Assembly (NCBI RefSeq): GCF_001712755.1
Contig: NZ_MDKC01000001.1
Location: 248,001-312,000, forward strand
Length of the DNA stretch: 64,000 nt
Direction of reading: 5' to 3'
Source: Gottfriedia luciferensis
Lineage (GTDB): Bacteria > Bacillota > Bacilli > Bacillales > Bacillaceae_G
Shown: positions 52,505 through 63,266 of the stretch, piece by piece
How the letters are laid out: the number at the start of each line of letters is the position of its first letter
Numbering within the stretch: the stretch's first letter is position 1
Made by a program: the position numbers and the translations under genes
The notes under the pieces: model-generated
What the model saw: the letters and a program-made list of their open reading frames with translations, nothing else
Databases searched by the model: none
What the model was told of the DNA's origin: nothing

Positions 52505-55500
52505 GTGAACAAAATCATAAAGGGTCGTTGGATCATTTTTTCAATTTGGTTAATTGCAACAGTATTGTTAACAGTTCTTCAGCCTGATATAAATGCAATT
52601 TTACGGAATAAGGGGCAAGAAGGAGCGAATAGTAATTCACCTTCTGTTATGGCAGATCATATCCTCAAAAAAATGGATACTTCAAAAGGAACGAATAATC
52701 TGATTGTTTTTTATGATAAAAATAAAATTTCGAATGACGAAATGGAAAAAATCGGAGATGCTGTTAAAGGAATACGTGATAGTAGTAAAGAACTTAGAAT
52801 TTCGGAAATCATTGATCCATTTAGTATTCCAAATGCAAAACGTTCATTAGTCTCAAAAGATGGCACCACACTAATGGTGAGCTATAAGCTAGATAAGAAC
52901 GGAAGAGAAATAGATGATATTAAAAAGGAAATAGATAATAAATTAAGTAAAGTACCAGTCGAATATTATCTAAGTGGTGAAGATTTTATCAATAATGATT
53001 ATTTAAAAGCTTCACAAGCGGGAGTAGAAAAAAGTGCTGCTCTAACAGTTATTTTTATTTTAGTAGTACTTATTCTTGCGTTTAGATCGATCGTTACACC
53101 ATTTGTATCTTTGATTGCGGTTGCATTTTCTTATCTATGTTCAATGGGAATAGCTGCCCAATTAATCGATAAAGCTGGATTTCCAATTACTAGTCTTACT
53201 CAAATGCTACTAGTACTTATTCTTTTTGGGGTTGGGACTGATTACAACATACTCCTTTTTAATCGTTTCAAAGAGGAACTCTCACTTGGACATTCGGTTG
53301 ATGAATCAATTGTAAACACATATAAAACGGCTGGTAAAACAATTGCCTATAGTATTTTAACTGTGTTTATTGCGTTCCTTGCACTTGTATTCGCAGAATC
53401 TCCAATTTATAAATCAGGTGTAGTAGTTGTAATAGGTGTATGTATATTATTACTAGAAATTTTAACGTTAACACCATTTATTATGAAAGTATTAGGAAAA
53501 AAACTTTTCTGGCCATCTAAAAATGTTAGTGGACATAAAGAAAACAAATTTTTTGGTAATTCGTCTGCTTTTGCTATAAAGAAACCAATTATAACAATAG
53601 TAGTCATATTATTGATTTTATCTCCAATGGTCTATTTCCATAAAGAAAAGCTAAACTTCGATACAATTGGAGAATTGGGAAATAAATATCCTTCATCAAA
53701 AGGATTTAATATCGTTTCAGATCATTTTGGTAAAGGTCAAGCAATGCCTGCAACAGTCGTGATTGAAAACAACAAAGCGCTTGATAATAATCAATCATTT
53801 GCAGTAATTGATAATGTTACTGAAAGACTTAAGAACATAAAAGGTGTTAAGCAAGTATCTTCAGTAACACAACCTGAAAGCAAACAAATTGATAGTTTTT
53901 ATGTTGATAGCCAAATGGGGACAGTGACTGATGGTATTTCAAAAACAAAAGATGGAGTTAACGAAATACATGACGGTTTAAGTTTAGCCCAAGATAAATT
54001 AGGATCAGCGGATTTTTCAAAGGTTAATCAAATGGTAGATGGAACAACGGAACTACAAAATGGTGTGACAGCATTAAGTGGTGGATTAAAACAAATTCAA
54101 GCAGGGATTGGCGATGGTTCTGGTAATTCTCAAACAATCTCTAGTGGAATAGCAACAATCGAAATGAATCTAAGAAAAATGAGTAGTGGCGTATCATTAT
54201 TAGCAAAAAATTATGTGAAAATGCAATCAGGTTATAAAGAATTAGGAAGTCATTACCAAGAATCAGCACAAGCACTGCTTGGACTAAAAGGCGCAATTTC
54301 TCAAATGCAATCAATGGTGACAGCACTTGGTAGTAGTTATGCGAATTCAAAAGATGATGTAAATTACCAATCATTAAAGCAAACAATTGATCAAACAGTT
54401 GCTTCATTAAATCAAATTACACCAGAAGGAATCAAAGCATTAAATGATAATTATAATGCTGTAACTGCAGGTTTTGCTACCGCAAACAGTAATCTTTCTA
54501 GTATGAGTAATGGCTTAACTCAAATGGCTGATGGTTTGAAAAAACTTGAAAGTGGCTTAAGTGATGCATCATCTGGAATCGGAAAAATTGTCACAAATAT
54601 GAATAAAGTATCAAATGGACTTGGTCAAATGAAATCAGGTCAGCAACAGCTAGTATCTGGCATCAATGGATTTAGTACATTCGGGGAAAAACTATCAGAT
54701 GTAAATGGTGGGTTAGAAAAAATATCTGACGGATTAGGAAAGACAAATGATTTCTTAACTCAGTATAATTCGAATAAAACTTTCTTTATTCCAAAAGAAG
54801 CATTGGCTGACGAGAACTTTAAAAAATCAATCGACATGTTTATGTCAAAAGATAAAAAGATTACAAAGCTAACGATTGTTTTGGAAAACGATCCATATTC
54901 AAAAGAATCTTTAAATACGATCAATAAAATAAATTCAGCTGTTAAAAGTGGACTTAAAGGCACAGAACTTTCAAATGCTAAGTCAGGTGTTTCAGGTCCG
55001 AGTGCAACAACAAATGATATGAACAATATTTTGAGTAGTGACCTAAATAAAACAACAACTATTGTTATAATTGGGGTATTACTTGTATTATTCCTAGTGA
55101 TAAAATCATTCTGGACACCAGTATTTATCACCGCATCACTTTTAGGAGCATACTACAGTGCTATGTTTATGATCAATTATATTTTCATAGATTTGCTAGG
55201 ATATGAAGGAATATCTTCTTTTGTTCCGTTCTTCTCTTTCATAATTATAGTAGCTTTAGGTGTGGATTATAGTATCTTCCTAATGATGAGATTTAAGGAA
55301 TATACTCATTTGTCACCGAAAGAGGCAATCGTATTAGCATCTAAGCATACTGGTGGAGTAATTATCTCAGCGGTAATCATACTTGGAGGTACATTTGCTA
55401 CACTTATGCCATCTGGAATCCTTTTATTGTTTGAATTAGCAATAGCGGTAATAACAGGTCTTATAGTCCTTTGCTTTATATTATTACCGATCTTTTTACC

Positions 55501-55588
55501 AGCAATGATTGCATTGCCAGAAGCATTGGCTAATTTATTTTCAAGAAACAAGGAAGCTAATGTTGATACAGAAAAACATGTAATTTAA
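52505..55588 (+). CDS. MMPL/RND-family transporter
   Basis: A 1027-residue exporter with two MMPL halves. Each half has one helix, an outer loop and a five-helix bundle. The first bundle is about residues 170-350, with GVGTDYNILLFNRFKEEL; the second is about 840-1010, with ALGVDYSIFLMMRFKE. The outer loop of the second half (about 480-770) has many repeats of the DGLxxLxxGL type, forming a long helical hairpin. Substrates of such pumps are lipids or peptides. GTG follows AAGGAGGGG. Confidence 0.9.
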   Translation: MNKIIKGRWIIFSIWLIATVLLTVLQPDINAILRNKGQEGANSNSPSVMADHILKKMDTSKGTNNLIVFYDKNKISNDEMEKIGDAVKGIRDSSKELRISEIIDPFSIPNAKRSLVSKDGTTLMVSYKLDKNGREIDDIKKEIDNKLSKVPVEYYLSGEDFINNDYLKASQAGVEKSAALTVIFILVVLILAFRSIVTPFVSLIAVAFSYLCSMGIAAQLIDKAGFPITSLTQMLLVLILFGVGTDYNILLFNRFKEELSLGHSVDESIVNTYKTAGKTIAYSILTVFIAFLALVFAESPIYKSGVVVVIGVCILLLEILTLTPFIMKVLGKKLFWPSKNVSGHKENKFFGNSSAFAIKKPIITIVVILLILSPMVYFHKEKLNFDTIGELGNKYPSSKGFNIVSDHFGKGQAMPATVVIENNKALDNNQSFAVIDNVTERLKNIKGVKQVSSVTQPESKQIDSFYVDSQMGTVTDGISKTKDGVNEIHDGLSLAQDKLGSADFSKVNQMVDGTTELQNGVTALSGGLKQIQAGIGDGSGNSQTISSGIATIEMNLRKMSSGVSLLAKNYVKMQSGYKELGSHYQESAQALLGLKGAISQMQSMVTALGSSYANSKDDVNYQSLKQTIDQTVASLNQITPEGIKALNDNYNAVTAGFATANSNLSSMSNGLTQMADGLKKLESGLSDASSGIGKIVTNMNKVSNGLGQMKSGQQQLVSGINGFSTFGEKLSDVNGGLEKISDGLGKTNDFLTQYNSNKTFFIPKEALADENFKKSIDMFMSKDKKITKLTIVLENDPYSKESLNTINKINSAVKSGLKGTELSNAKSGVSGPSATTNDMNNILSSDLNKTTTIVIIGVLLVLFLVIKSFWTPVFITASLLGAYYSAMFMINYIFIDLLGYEGISSFVPFFSFIIIVALGVDYSIFLMMRFKEYTHLSPKEAIVLASKHTGGVIISAVIILGGTFATLMPSGILLLFELAIAVITGLIVLCFILLPIFLPAMIALPEALANLFSRNKEANVDTEKHVI

Positions 55589-55612
55589 TAGAATAATAGG
55601 TTATTTGAAAAT

Positions 55613-55653
55613 GCCGACTAACTATTGAAATAATAGTGGGGTCGGCTTTTTTT
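55613..55653 (+). terminator. Terminator of the MMPL operon
   Basis: GCCGAC and GTCGGC outer arms with an AACTATT/AATAGT inner stem, then T run. Confidence 0.85.
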
Positions 55654-55736
55654 AATTAAGATTCTGGTTCAGATAAAGGTAAATGTTGATATTGATAACG
55701 ATCCGAGATATTAGTATAATTTGCACGAGAACAAAC

Positions 55737-56135
55737 ATGTATATTAAAGAAATGTTTATTAATGCTACTAAAACCTCTAGTTCTTCTTGTCAAAATGTTT
55801 ACGACATTATTAAAACTTTCTCAATTTATGAGGAAGAGTTAAAGTATAATGATTTCACAACTGAACAAAGAAAAGAATTATATAAGCTTATAATTGAGCA
55901 AGTAGCAAATTCACAACAAAAAGATGATAAAGATAAAACGTTTCTTGGTATGGCATACGGTGTAATTGTTTTTTTAATAAACCTTGGCGAAATCCCGAGG
56001 GTTAATTTATTTAGTTATAGCCAAATTATGGATAAACGCGAAATAAAGTGTAAATCATCTTTATTGTCAATGATACGCCTTCAAAAAAAGACGCCAATTA
56101 AGGCGGAATTCGCTTGTTATTTTAATCCGAATTGA
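55737..56135 (+). CDS. Hypothetical protein, about 132 aa
   Basis: An open frame with no recognisable family. The likely body (MYIKEMFINATKTSSS onwards) is helical (YEEELKYNDFTTEQRKELYK, LYKLIIEQVANSQQ) with three cysteines. No good ribosome site precedes the ATG at 55737 or the upstream one at 55683, and the 3' end overlaps the convergent lipoprotein gene. It may be a real small gene of foreign origin or a decayed one. Confidence 0.35.
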   Translation: MYIKEMFINATKTSSSSCQNVYDIIKTFSIYEEELKYNDFTTEQRKELYKLIIEQVANSQQKDDKDKTFLGMAYGVIVFLINLGEIPRVNLFSYSQIMDKREIKCKSSLLSMIRLQKKTPIKAEFACYFNPN

Positions 56136-56458
56136 GCCTTCGCCATTAACTTATCGTCTTGGAACGTAAAGTTAGCGTTAGCTCCCGTTGAACCTTTACC
56201 ATTATATGTATAAAGAATCGTATATCCTGGCTTATCTTTCTCGCCAGCTTCGCTCATTACCTCGCCTTTACCGCCAATAATTTCGAATACTTGCTTCGAT
56301 GTCATACCGTTTTGAATCTTATCGAACTCTGCCTTCGTTATGATAACAGCTTTACCTGTAGCTTCATGCGATTCAGTTGAATTCGAGCAGCCACTAAAGA
56401 CAATTAATCCGGTAGCGATTGCGGTCCCTAAGTAGATACCTCTAATCGTTCTTTTCAT
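56117..56458 (-). CDS. DUF3862-type lipoprotein
   Basis: A 113-residue lipoprotein. The signal peptide ends in the lipobox FSGC (about Cys23). The mature domain begins TKAEFDKIQNGMTSKQVFEIIGGKGE, with core IQNGMTSKQVFEIIGG, typical of the SmpA/BLIP-like fold, and ends GANANFTFQDDKLMAKAQFG. ATG at 56458 follows AGGAGG; the longer frame to 56491 is upstream of that site. Function unknown. Confidence 0.8.
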   Translation of the reverse strand: MKRTIRGIYLGTAIATGLIVFSGCSNSTESHEATGKAVIITKAEFDKIQNGMTSKQVFEIIGGKGEVMSEAGEKDKPGYTILYTYNGKGSTGANANFTFQDDKLMAKAQFGLK

Positions 56459-56577
56459 CTTAAACCTCCTAATATTTTCCATATATCCCATACTATTCGA
56501 CTAGTTCATCAATTATCCTTTTAAACGAAGAAAAGCGCACTTATAAAATAAGTAAGAAGAACCTCGTCAAAAACCAA

Positions 56578-56605
56578 CAAAAAAAGACCGAAAAAATCGG
56601 TCTTC
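56578..56605 (-). terminator. Terminator of prfC
   Basis: AAGACCGA and TCGGTCTT arms, with a run of T residues on the minus strand. Confidence 0.85.
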
Positions 56606-56613
56606 TACGTCAA

Positions 56614-58209
56614 TTAATCAACTTGTATTTCATTATTAACATCAAGAGCTTCAACTAATTCTAATTCCTCATGACGTTCTTTAAAACGATTGAACGTAAA
56701 TTCATTTGCAAATAAGAATAATGGACGTTCGAAACGGTCATATACTAGCATGTTACGCATATCTTGATATTTCTTAAGTCCTTTTACATCATCAGTTTTA
56801 ACCCATCGAGCAATATTGTAATCAACATGGTCTTTACGGATATCAGATCCATATTCATTTTTTAAGCGGTATTCAAATACTTCAAATTGAAGTTGACCTA
56901 CGGCACCTAAAATAACCTCATTAAATTCATTTTTATAAACTTGAATTGCACCTTCTTGAGCTAATTGCTCAACACCTTTATGGAAGTGCTTAGATTTTAA
57001 TGAATTAACTGGGCTAACTCGTAAGAATAACTCAGGTGGGAAAGTTGGTAATGGCTCAAAGAATAATTTTTGCTTACTAGATGTGATTGTATCTCCGATT
57101 TGATAAGTACCTGAATCGTAAATACCAATTACGTCACCAGCATATGCTCTGTCAATCGTTTCACGGTCATTAGCCATCAATTGAGTTGATTGACTTAATT
57201 TAATTTGTTTTCCTGTACGAGAAAGCATTACGTTCATTCCTCGTTCAAAAACACCAGAACAAATTCGTAGAAATGCAATACGGTCACGGTGAGCAGGATT
57301 CATATTAGCTTGAATCTTAAATATAAAACCACTAAATACTTCATCAGTTGGATTTACTTCACCATTAATTGTTTTACGAGGTCCTGGTGCAGGTGACATA
57401 TCTAAGAAATGATTTAAAAATGGTGTTACACCAAAATCGACTAATGCTGTACCGAAGAAAACAGGAGTAAGTTCCCCAGCTCGAACTAAGTCTAAATTGA
57501 ATTCATTTCCTGCACCTTCTAAAAGATCAACTTCATCTCGTAAATTTTCTAAATTTGAAGGCTCTAAATGTGCTTCTAATTCAGGACCATGAACGCCATC
57601 TTGACCAAGTTTAATAACTTCGTCTTTACGGAAAAGATGAACTTCATTTTCTAATCGATCATAAACACCTTCAAATTGCATTCCACTTCCGATTGGCCAA
57701 GTAACTGCAACAGAAGGCATACCTAGAACTTCTTCTAATTCTTCCATTAATTCTAGTGGATCTTTAGCTTGGCGATCTAATTTATTCATAAAGGTAAAAA
57801 TAGGAATACCACGTAAACGACAAACTTGGAAAAGTTTCTTAGTTTGTGCTTCAATACCTTTTGCAGCATCAATTACCATTACTGCAGAGTCAACAGAAGT
57901 TAGTACACGATATGTATCTTCACCAAAATCATTATGACCAGGAGTATCCATAATTGATACCATTTTTTCATCGTATTCAAACTGCATAACAGAGGAAGTT
58001 ACAGAAATTCCACGTTGTTTTTCGATTTCCATCCAGTCAGATTTTGCATATTTTGAATTTTTTTGAGCTTTTACAGTACCAGCTTCACGAATAGCTCCAC
58101 CATGAAGTAGTAATTTTTCAGTTAAAGTTGTTTTACCAGCATCTGGGTGAGAGATGATCCCAAAAATACGGCGTTTAGCAACTTGATTGATTAATTCTTT
58201 ATTTGCCAT
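56614..58209 (-). CDS. prfC: Peptide chain release factor 3
   Basis: A 531-residue GTPase that recycles release factors 1 and 2 from the ribosome. The P-loop is GIISHPDAGKTT (residues about 17-28), switch I is near GISVTSSVMQF, G3 is DTPGHNDF, and G4 is FMNKLDR. Beta-barrel and C-terminal domains follow at normal family length. ATG at 58209 has AAGGAC upstream. It is a single gene with its own terminator. Confidence 0.95.
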   Translation of the reverse strand: MANKELINQVAKRRIFGIISHPDAGKTTLTEKLLLHGGAIREAGTVKAQKNSKYAKSDWMEIEKQRGISVTSSVMQFEYDEKMVSIMDTPGHNDFGEDTYRVLTSVDSAVMVIDAAKGIEAQTKKLFQVCRLRGIPIFTFMNKLDRQAKDPLELMEELEEVLGMPSVAVTWPIGSGMQFEGVYDRLENEVHLFRKDEVIKLGQDGVHGPELEAHLEPSNLENLRDEVDLLEGAGNEFNLDLVRAGELTPVFFGTALVDFGVTPFLNHFLDMSPAPGPRKTINGEVNPTDEVFSGFIFKIQANMNPAHRDRIAFLRICSGVFERGMNVMLSRTGKQIKLSQSTQLMANDRETIDRAYAGDVIGIYDSGTYQIGDTITSSKQKLFFEPLPTFPPELFLRVSPVNSLKSKHFHKGVEQLAQEGAIQVYKNEFNEVILGAVGQLQFEVFEYRLKNEYGSDIRKDHVDYNIARWVKTDDVKGLKKYQDMRNMLVYDRFERPLFLFANEFTFNRFKERHEELELVEALDVNNEIQVD

Positions 58210-58414
58210 CTATTATAAAGTCCTTTCTAAATCAAAGATCATAAACAAATTTTTACATCTTATCTATTATACTAGAATTCAGCGTTTGATGAAACATTTA
58301 GTAACCAAGTTATATACAAAGTATTTCCAAGTTATGAAATAAGAATTTTCTTTTTTCGTTTTATTTTGTAATTTTTCATATAACATTCATTTTTTTATCA
58401 ATCTTTTAAATGCT

Positions 58415-58455
58415 AAATCTATCTCCTAGTTATGGGTGATAGATTCCTTTTTTTA
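58415..58455 (+). terminator. Orphan terminator-like hairpin upstream of the Ena locus
   Basis: AATCTATC and GATAGATT arms with CC/GG extension, followed by seven T on the plus strand. No plus-strand gene precedes it: 58210-58415 holds only the prfC upstream region. It may end a small RNA or act as a leader attenuator. Confidence 0.6.
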
Positions 58456-58539
58456 TGACAAATGTACAAGCATGTTCAGGACACTTTGATTACTATATGA
58501 TAATGATTCATTTTAATGAAAGAAAGGAAGTAAACATAA

Positions 58540-58917
58540 ATGGCATCATCATGTAATTGTTCAACATCAACATTAACTTGCTGTCCTGAAAAGGTTTTTG
58601 TTCAAGACCAGGTATGTACACCATGGCAAGCAGTAGGAGATGCAACAACCGTTACAATTCCACTTTTTAAAAATAATTTTAACCAAAATATTATAGGAAC
58701 TGGTTTTGTGAAGTATGAGGTAGGTTCTGTTGCAACACCAATACAGATTTTATTTTTAAACTCTGCTGGAGGCACGATTAATTCTGAAGTTGTAACATTA
58801 GGTTCTAGTTTGGCATTTACAATTAGAAGATTTGATGTAATACAAGCCGTTATTCCCATTGGAGCAGATATACTATTTCAAGGTGAGTTTTGTATAACAA
58901 CACGATATTCTGTTTAA
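58540..58917 (+). CDS. Ena-type endospore appendage subunit (DUF3992), first copy
   Basis: A 125-residue protein of the DUF3992 family, the pilin-like subunits of endospore appendages (Ena) described in the B. cereus group. The flexible N-terminus has cysteines (SCNCSTSTLTCCPEKVF) that would form disulfides between subunits. The jelly-roll body follows (QDQVCTPWQA, GTGFVKYEVG) and ends with GEFCITTRYSV. There is no signal peptide, as expected for assembly in the mother cell. Expression late in sporulation is inferred. ATG follows AAAGGAAG. It is first of four spore-surface genes. Confidence 0.85.
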   Translation: MASSCNCSTSTLTCCPEKVFVQDQVCTPWQAVGDATTVTIPLFKNNFNQNIIGTGFVKYEVGSVATPIQILFLNSAGGTINSEVVTLGSSLAFTIRRFDVIQAVIPIGADILFQGEFCITTRYSV

Positions 58918-58942
58918 TTGAAGAAAATGAGGAGAAAAGCAA

Positions 58943-59278
58943 ATGTGTAATGGATTAAGTTGTTGCTCAACTAAAAATATTTTTCAAGACAAAGTTTGTA
59001 TAACTTGGCAAGTGAATACACCCGGTATTATCACAATCTTTACAAATAATATCGCTCCAATTATTTCTGCAACAGGCTATGTAAAAAATGATACAGGAAC
59101 AGATAATATCGTTGTTAATTTTTTAAGAGGAGGAAATGTAATTGATACCCTTACTGTCCCACCTCAAAGTAGTGTAGCTTTCTCAGAAAAGCTATTCGAT
59201 GAAATTCAAATTGATACTACAGGTTTAACCGGGGTAGTAGAGGGTGAGTTTTGTTTAACGGTTAGATATTCAATGTAA
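58943..59278 (+). CDS. Ena-type endospore appendage subunit (DUF3992), second copy
   Basis: A 111-residue DUF3992 subunit, a diverged paralogue of the gene 25 bp upstream. It has LSCCSTKNIFQDKVCITWQV at the start (conserved CC and QDKVC-W), ATGYVKNDTG in the middle and GEFCLTVRYSM at the end. The N-terminal arm is shorter than in the first copy. Tandem Ena genes, as in ena1A-ena1B, suggest a mixed fibre. ATG follows GAGGAG. Confidence 0.85.
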   Translation: MCNGLSCCSTKNIFQDKVCITWQVNTPGIITIFTNNIAPIISATGYVKNDTGTDNIVVNFLRGGNVIDTLTVPPQSSVAFSEKLFDEIQIDTTGLTGVVEGEFCLTVRYSM

Positions 59279-59308
59279 TAGTTCATTTTATCTAAATAGT
59301 ATTGTTCA

Positions 59309-60527
<1,219 letters not shown>

Positions 60528-60547
60528 TTAATATTATTTTAATTCAA

Positions 60548-60600
60548 CAAGTGACTACAAGTTATATGAGTAAGATTAATAGTGGTCACTTTTCTTTTTA
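60548..60600 (+). terminator. Terminator of the collagen-like gene
   Basis: AAGTGACTAC and GTGGTCACTT imperfect arms with a long loop, followed by a T-rich tract. Confidence 0.65.
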
Positions 60601-60682
60601 TGTTTTATTTAATACTAAAAATAATGCCTTTTCAGTATTTTAGATACATAGGATATTAACTATAATAAGTGAGGGATAAAAA

Positions 60683-61132
60683 TTGAAACAAAAAAGACCA
60701 GATATATCAAACTTACCTAGTATTAAATTACCAGTTTCTTCTCCAACTCTATTACCACCTGTACCTCCGCCAACACCACCTACCCCCCCAACACCAATAC
60801 CTCCGCCAACAAAATGTGATCCATGTATTCCAATTGATCTATTTGGCAATATTATGATTCAAGATAATCTTGATAAACCAGTTGAACTGTGGAGTTTAGG
60901 TGGAAATTTAACTGCTTTAGCAACGATTTCAGTCTATAATAGCGAAGGCAGTACTGGACCGATTACAATCGAAGTAAGTAGCAATATCTGTCATATAATT
61001 TCCGTGTTACCAGGTAATACGAGTAGCTATACTAGTCAATATATAAAAACTGTGACCATACTACACTCAGGTCAATCTCCAATTTATTTAGAAGGAAAAT
61101 ATTGTATAACTGGTAAAATTATTGAAAAATAA
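60683..61132 (+). CDS. Proline-rich Ena-like spore-surface protein
   Basis: A 149-residue protein with two parts. The N-terminal arm (1-45) is a Pro-rich linker (SPTLLPPVPPPTPPTPPTP) ending in CDPC. The C-terminal domain (about 50-149) resembles the DUF3992 jelly roll (VELWSLGGNLTALATISVYN, and a closing EGKYCITGKI like GEFCITTRY). It is therefore probably an Ena-related subunit with a long spacer, such as an anchor or cap. TTG start after GTGAGGG. It closes the spore-surface locus and has its own terminator. Confidence 0.65.
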   Translation: MKQKRPDISNLPSIKLPVSSPTLLPPVPPPTPPTPPTPIPPPTKCDPCIPIDLFGNIMIQDNLDKPVELWSLGGNLTALATISVYNSEGSTGPITIEVSSNICHIISVLPGNTSSYTSQYIKTVTILHSGQSPIYLEGKYCITGKIIEK

Positions 61133-61153
61133 TAAACACATAGTATTTAAACA

Positions 61154-61190
61154 TAAGCTTATTGCATAATCGCATTAAGCTTTTTTTTAT
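61154..61190 (+). terminator. Terminator of the Ena-like gene
   Basis: AAGCTTA and TAAGCTT arms around a 14-nt loop, then eight T residues. Confidence 0.8.
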
Positions 61191-61250
61191 TTCCTAAAAA
61201 ATAGGCGTACTTAAATAAAACACTTTACATATGATTTAAGGAGTAGTATG

Positions 61251-61272
61251 GTTAGTTACATGAGTAACTAAC
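61251..61272. promoter_or_regulatory. Likely operator of the YtrA-type regulator
   Basis: GTTAGTTAC-ATGA-GTAACTAAC, a perfect 9-bp inverted repeat 30 bp before the GntR gene. A further partial copy (AACTAACC) follows. Confidence 0.75.
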
Positions 61273-61301
61273 TAAATAACTAACCAGAAAGGAAGGTGCT
61301 A

Positions 61302-61673
61302 ATGAAACCGACATTAGATGAATCACAACCAATATTTCAACAAATTGCGGTGATGATTATGGACGAAATTATAGACGGAAGAATTAAAGAGGGTGAACAA
61401 GTGCCTTCAACAAATGAATTATCTCGCTTTTTTAATATTAATCCTGCAACTGCAAGGAAAGGACTTCAAGCATTAGTTGATAAGGAGATAATTTTTAAAC
61501 AAAGAGGTGTAGGTATGTTTGTTTCTACTGGAGCAAAAGAAAAGTTACTTTTAGAGCGAAAACAGCAGTTTTATGAAGATTATGTTGCACCTTTACTTAA
61601 AGAAGCCAAGAGAATTCATTTAAATGAAGAAATGGTAATTGAATTAATAAAGAGAAAAAACGACTCGAATTAG
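61302..61673 (+). CDS. GntR-family regulator, YtrA subgroup
   Basis: A 123-residue repressor. The winged helix (QIAVMIMDEIIDGRIKEGEQ, NELSRFFNINPATARKGLQAL) is followed by a short helical C-terminus instead of a large effector domain, as in YtrA. The ATG at 61302 follows AAGGAAGGTG. It precedes an ABC exporter operon, which this class of regulator usually controls, and a palindrome lies just upstream. Confidence 0.9.
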   Translation: MKPTLDESQPIFQQIAVMIMDEIIDGRIKEGEQVPSTNELSRFFNINPATARKGLQALVDKEIIFKQRGVGMFVSTGAKEKLLLERKQQFYEDYVAPLLKEAKRIHLNEEMVIELIKRKNDSN

Positions 61674-61685
61674 GAGGGGTAAAAA

Positions 61686-62558
61686 TTGATCGAAATTAAA
61701 AATTTGACATATGGCTATAAGCATACACCAGTTTTAACGAATTTCAATTTAATTGAAACAGAACCGAGTATTATTGCATTATGGGGAAGAAATGGTACAG
61801 GAAAAACAACTTTGATGAGTTTAGTCGCTGGCCATTATAAACCAAACGAAGGTTCAATAAAAGTCTTAGGGGAAGAACCTTATAATAATTTAAATGTTCT
61901 TGAGAATATTTGTTATATCCAAGAAAATCATCCATTTGGTCATAATTGGAGAATAGACGATTTATTAAAATACGGAAGGTACTTTCATCCTGAATGGGAT
62001 CAAGAATTTGCTGAACATTTAGTGCAAGTTTTTGAGTTACCGATGAATAAAAAAATCACTAAGTTTTCAAAAGGAATGAAAACGGCAGTGCAAATCATTT
62101 TAGGATTAGCTAGTAACGCAAAAATAACAGTTCTCGATGAGCCAACTAATGGACTAGATGCAGTGAAAAGAAAACTATTTTATGATGCATTATTGGAAAG
62201 CTATGAAGAAAATCCAAGACTCATATTACTTTCAACACATCATATCGAAGAAATTCAACCATTATGTGAAACGATCGTTGTAGTAAATGATGGAAAAGTA
62301 CTATTTCATGAACAAATGGATGTTATGCGGGAGAAAGGTATTATTCTTTCTGGCAATATAGATTCAATAGAACATGTAACGAAAAATATTTCTATACTTG
62401 AATCCTCAAAAATCAGTTCGACTAAAAAAGTAATGATCGATGAGTTATTTACAAATGAATGGAAAAAAATCGCTGAAGATCATCATCTTAAAATTGAAAA
62501 AGCAACTCTACAAGACTATTTAATAAATAAAACAAAAAACAAAGAGGTGAAAAGATGA
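61686..62558 (+). CDS. ABC transporter ATP-binding protein
   Basis: A 290-residue ATPase of the exporter type. Walker A is WGRNGTGKTT (residues about 36-45), the Q-loop lies near CYIQENHPF, the signature is the altered FSKGMKTAV, Walker B is ITVLDEPTNGLD and the switch is STHHIEE. A C-terminal extension (about 220-290) is regulatory or permease-contacting. TTG follows AGGAGGGG. The permease start overlaps its stop by 4 nt. Confidence 0.9.
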   Translation: MIEIKNLTYGYKHTPVLTNFNLIETEPSIIALWGRNGTGKTTLMSLVAGHYKPNEGSIKVLGEEPYNNLNVLENICYIQENHPFGHNWRIDDLLKYGRYFHPEWDQEFAEHLVQVFELPMNKKITKFSKGMKTAVQIILGLASNAKITVLDEPTNGLDAVKRKLFYDALLESYEENPRLILLSTHHIEEIQPLCETIVVVNDGKVLFHEQMDVMREKGIILSGNIDSIEHVTKNISILESSKISSTKKVMIDELFTNEWKKIAEDHHLKIEKATLQDYLINKTKNKEVKR

Positions 62559-63256
62559 ACTCGATAAGAGGCACTTATCAACTAGTTTTCGATGAATTGA
62601 AATGGTATTTTAAAATATTTTCTTTAATTACTTTGTTATTATCAGTTGTTTACGTACTCGTTAGTTTAATTTTTAATATCCCTTTACAAAGTGGTGCAGC
62701 TTTGTTTGGACCGATTTATGGGGGGATTAGTACATTCGCGGTTGCAGGATTGGTCATTCCTTTCCAAGTTGCAATTGGATTAGGTAGTACAAGAAGACAG
62801 TTTCTAAAATCTTATAATGTAATGTCAGTATTAATGGTTATTTCAAGTATTACTTATTTAAATATAATGTATTACATTATGAAAATATTATTAGACAAAG
62901 GAATAAATAGTTTTCACTTTTACCATCCTGCAGATTTAGTTTCCTCAGAATATCATTTCTTTACGTATTATTGGGTCGACCTAATGGTTGGTTTTATTAT
63001 ACTAGGGCTTTCTTCTTTTATTGCTGTATTAGTTAGAAGATTGGGGATTCTCTATTTTCTACTAACACTAGTTTTAGTTAGTATTTTAATGACCTTTTTA
63101 TCAATCAATGGAATAAGTTCAGACTTTTATTCTATGATTTTTAATATTAATCCGATTAATTTGTTTACTTTAATTGGATTAGTAGGAATAGTGCTTCAAT
63201 TATTAACATTTCCAATGATGATCAATGCACCATTAAAAATGAGAGGTAGAAGTTAA
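62555..63256 (+). CDS. ABC transporter permease
   Basis: A 233-residue membrane subunit with six predicted helices, among them LITLLLSVVYVLVSLIF and the last, FTLIGLVGIVLQLLTFPMMI. It pairs with the ATPase upstream. The substrate is unknown; YtrA-linked exporters respond to wall-active antibiotics in B. subtilis. It ends at a strong terminator. Confidence 0.85.
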   Translation: MNSIRGTYQLVFDELKWYFKIFSLITLLLSVVYVLVSLIFNIPLQSGAALFGPIYGGISTFAVAGLVIPFQVAIGLGSTRRQFLKSYNVMSVLMVISSITYLNIMYYIMKILLDKGINSFHFYHPADLVSSEYHFFTYYWVDLMVGFIILGLSSFIAVLVRRLGILYFLLTLVLVSILMTFLSINGISSDFYSMIFNINPINLFTLIGLVGIVLQLLTFPMMINAPLKMRGRS

Positions 63257-63266
63257 AACCGATTCA

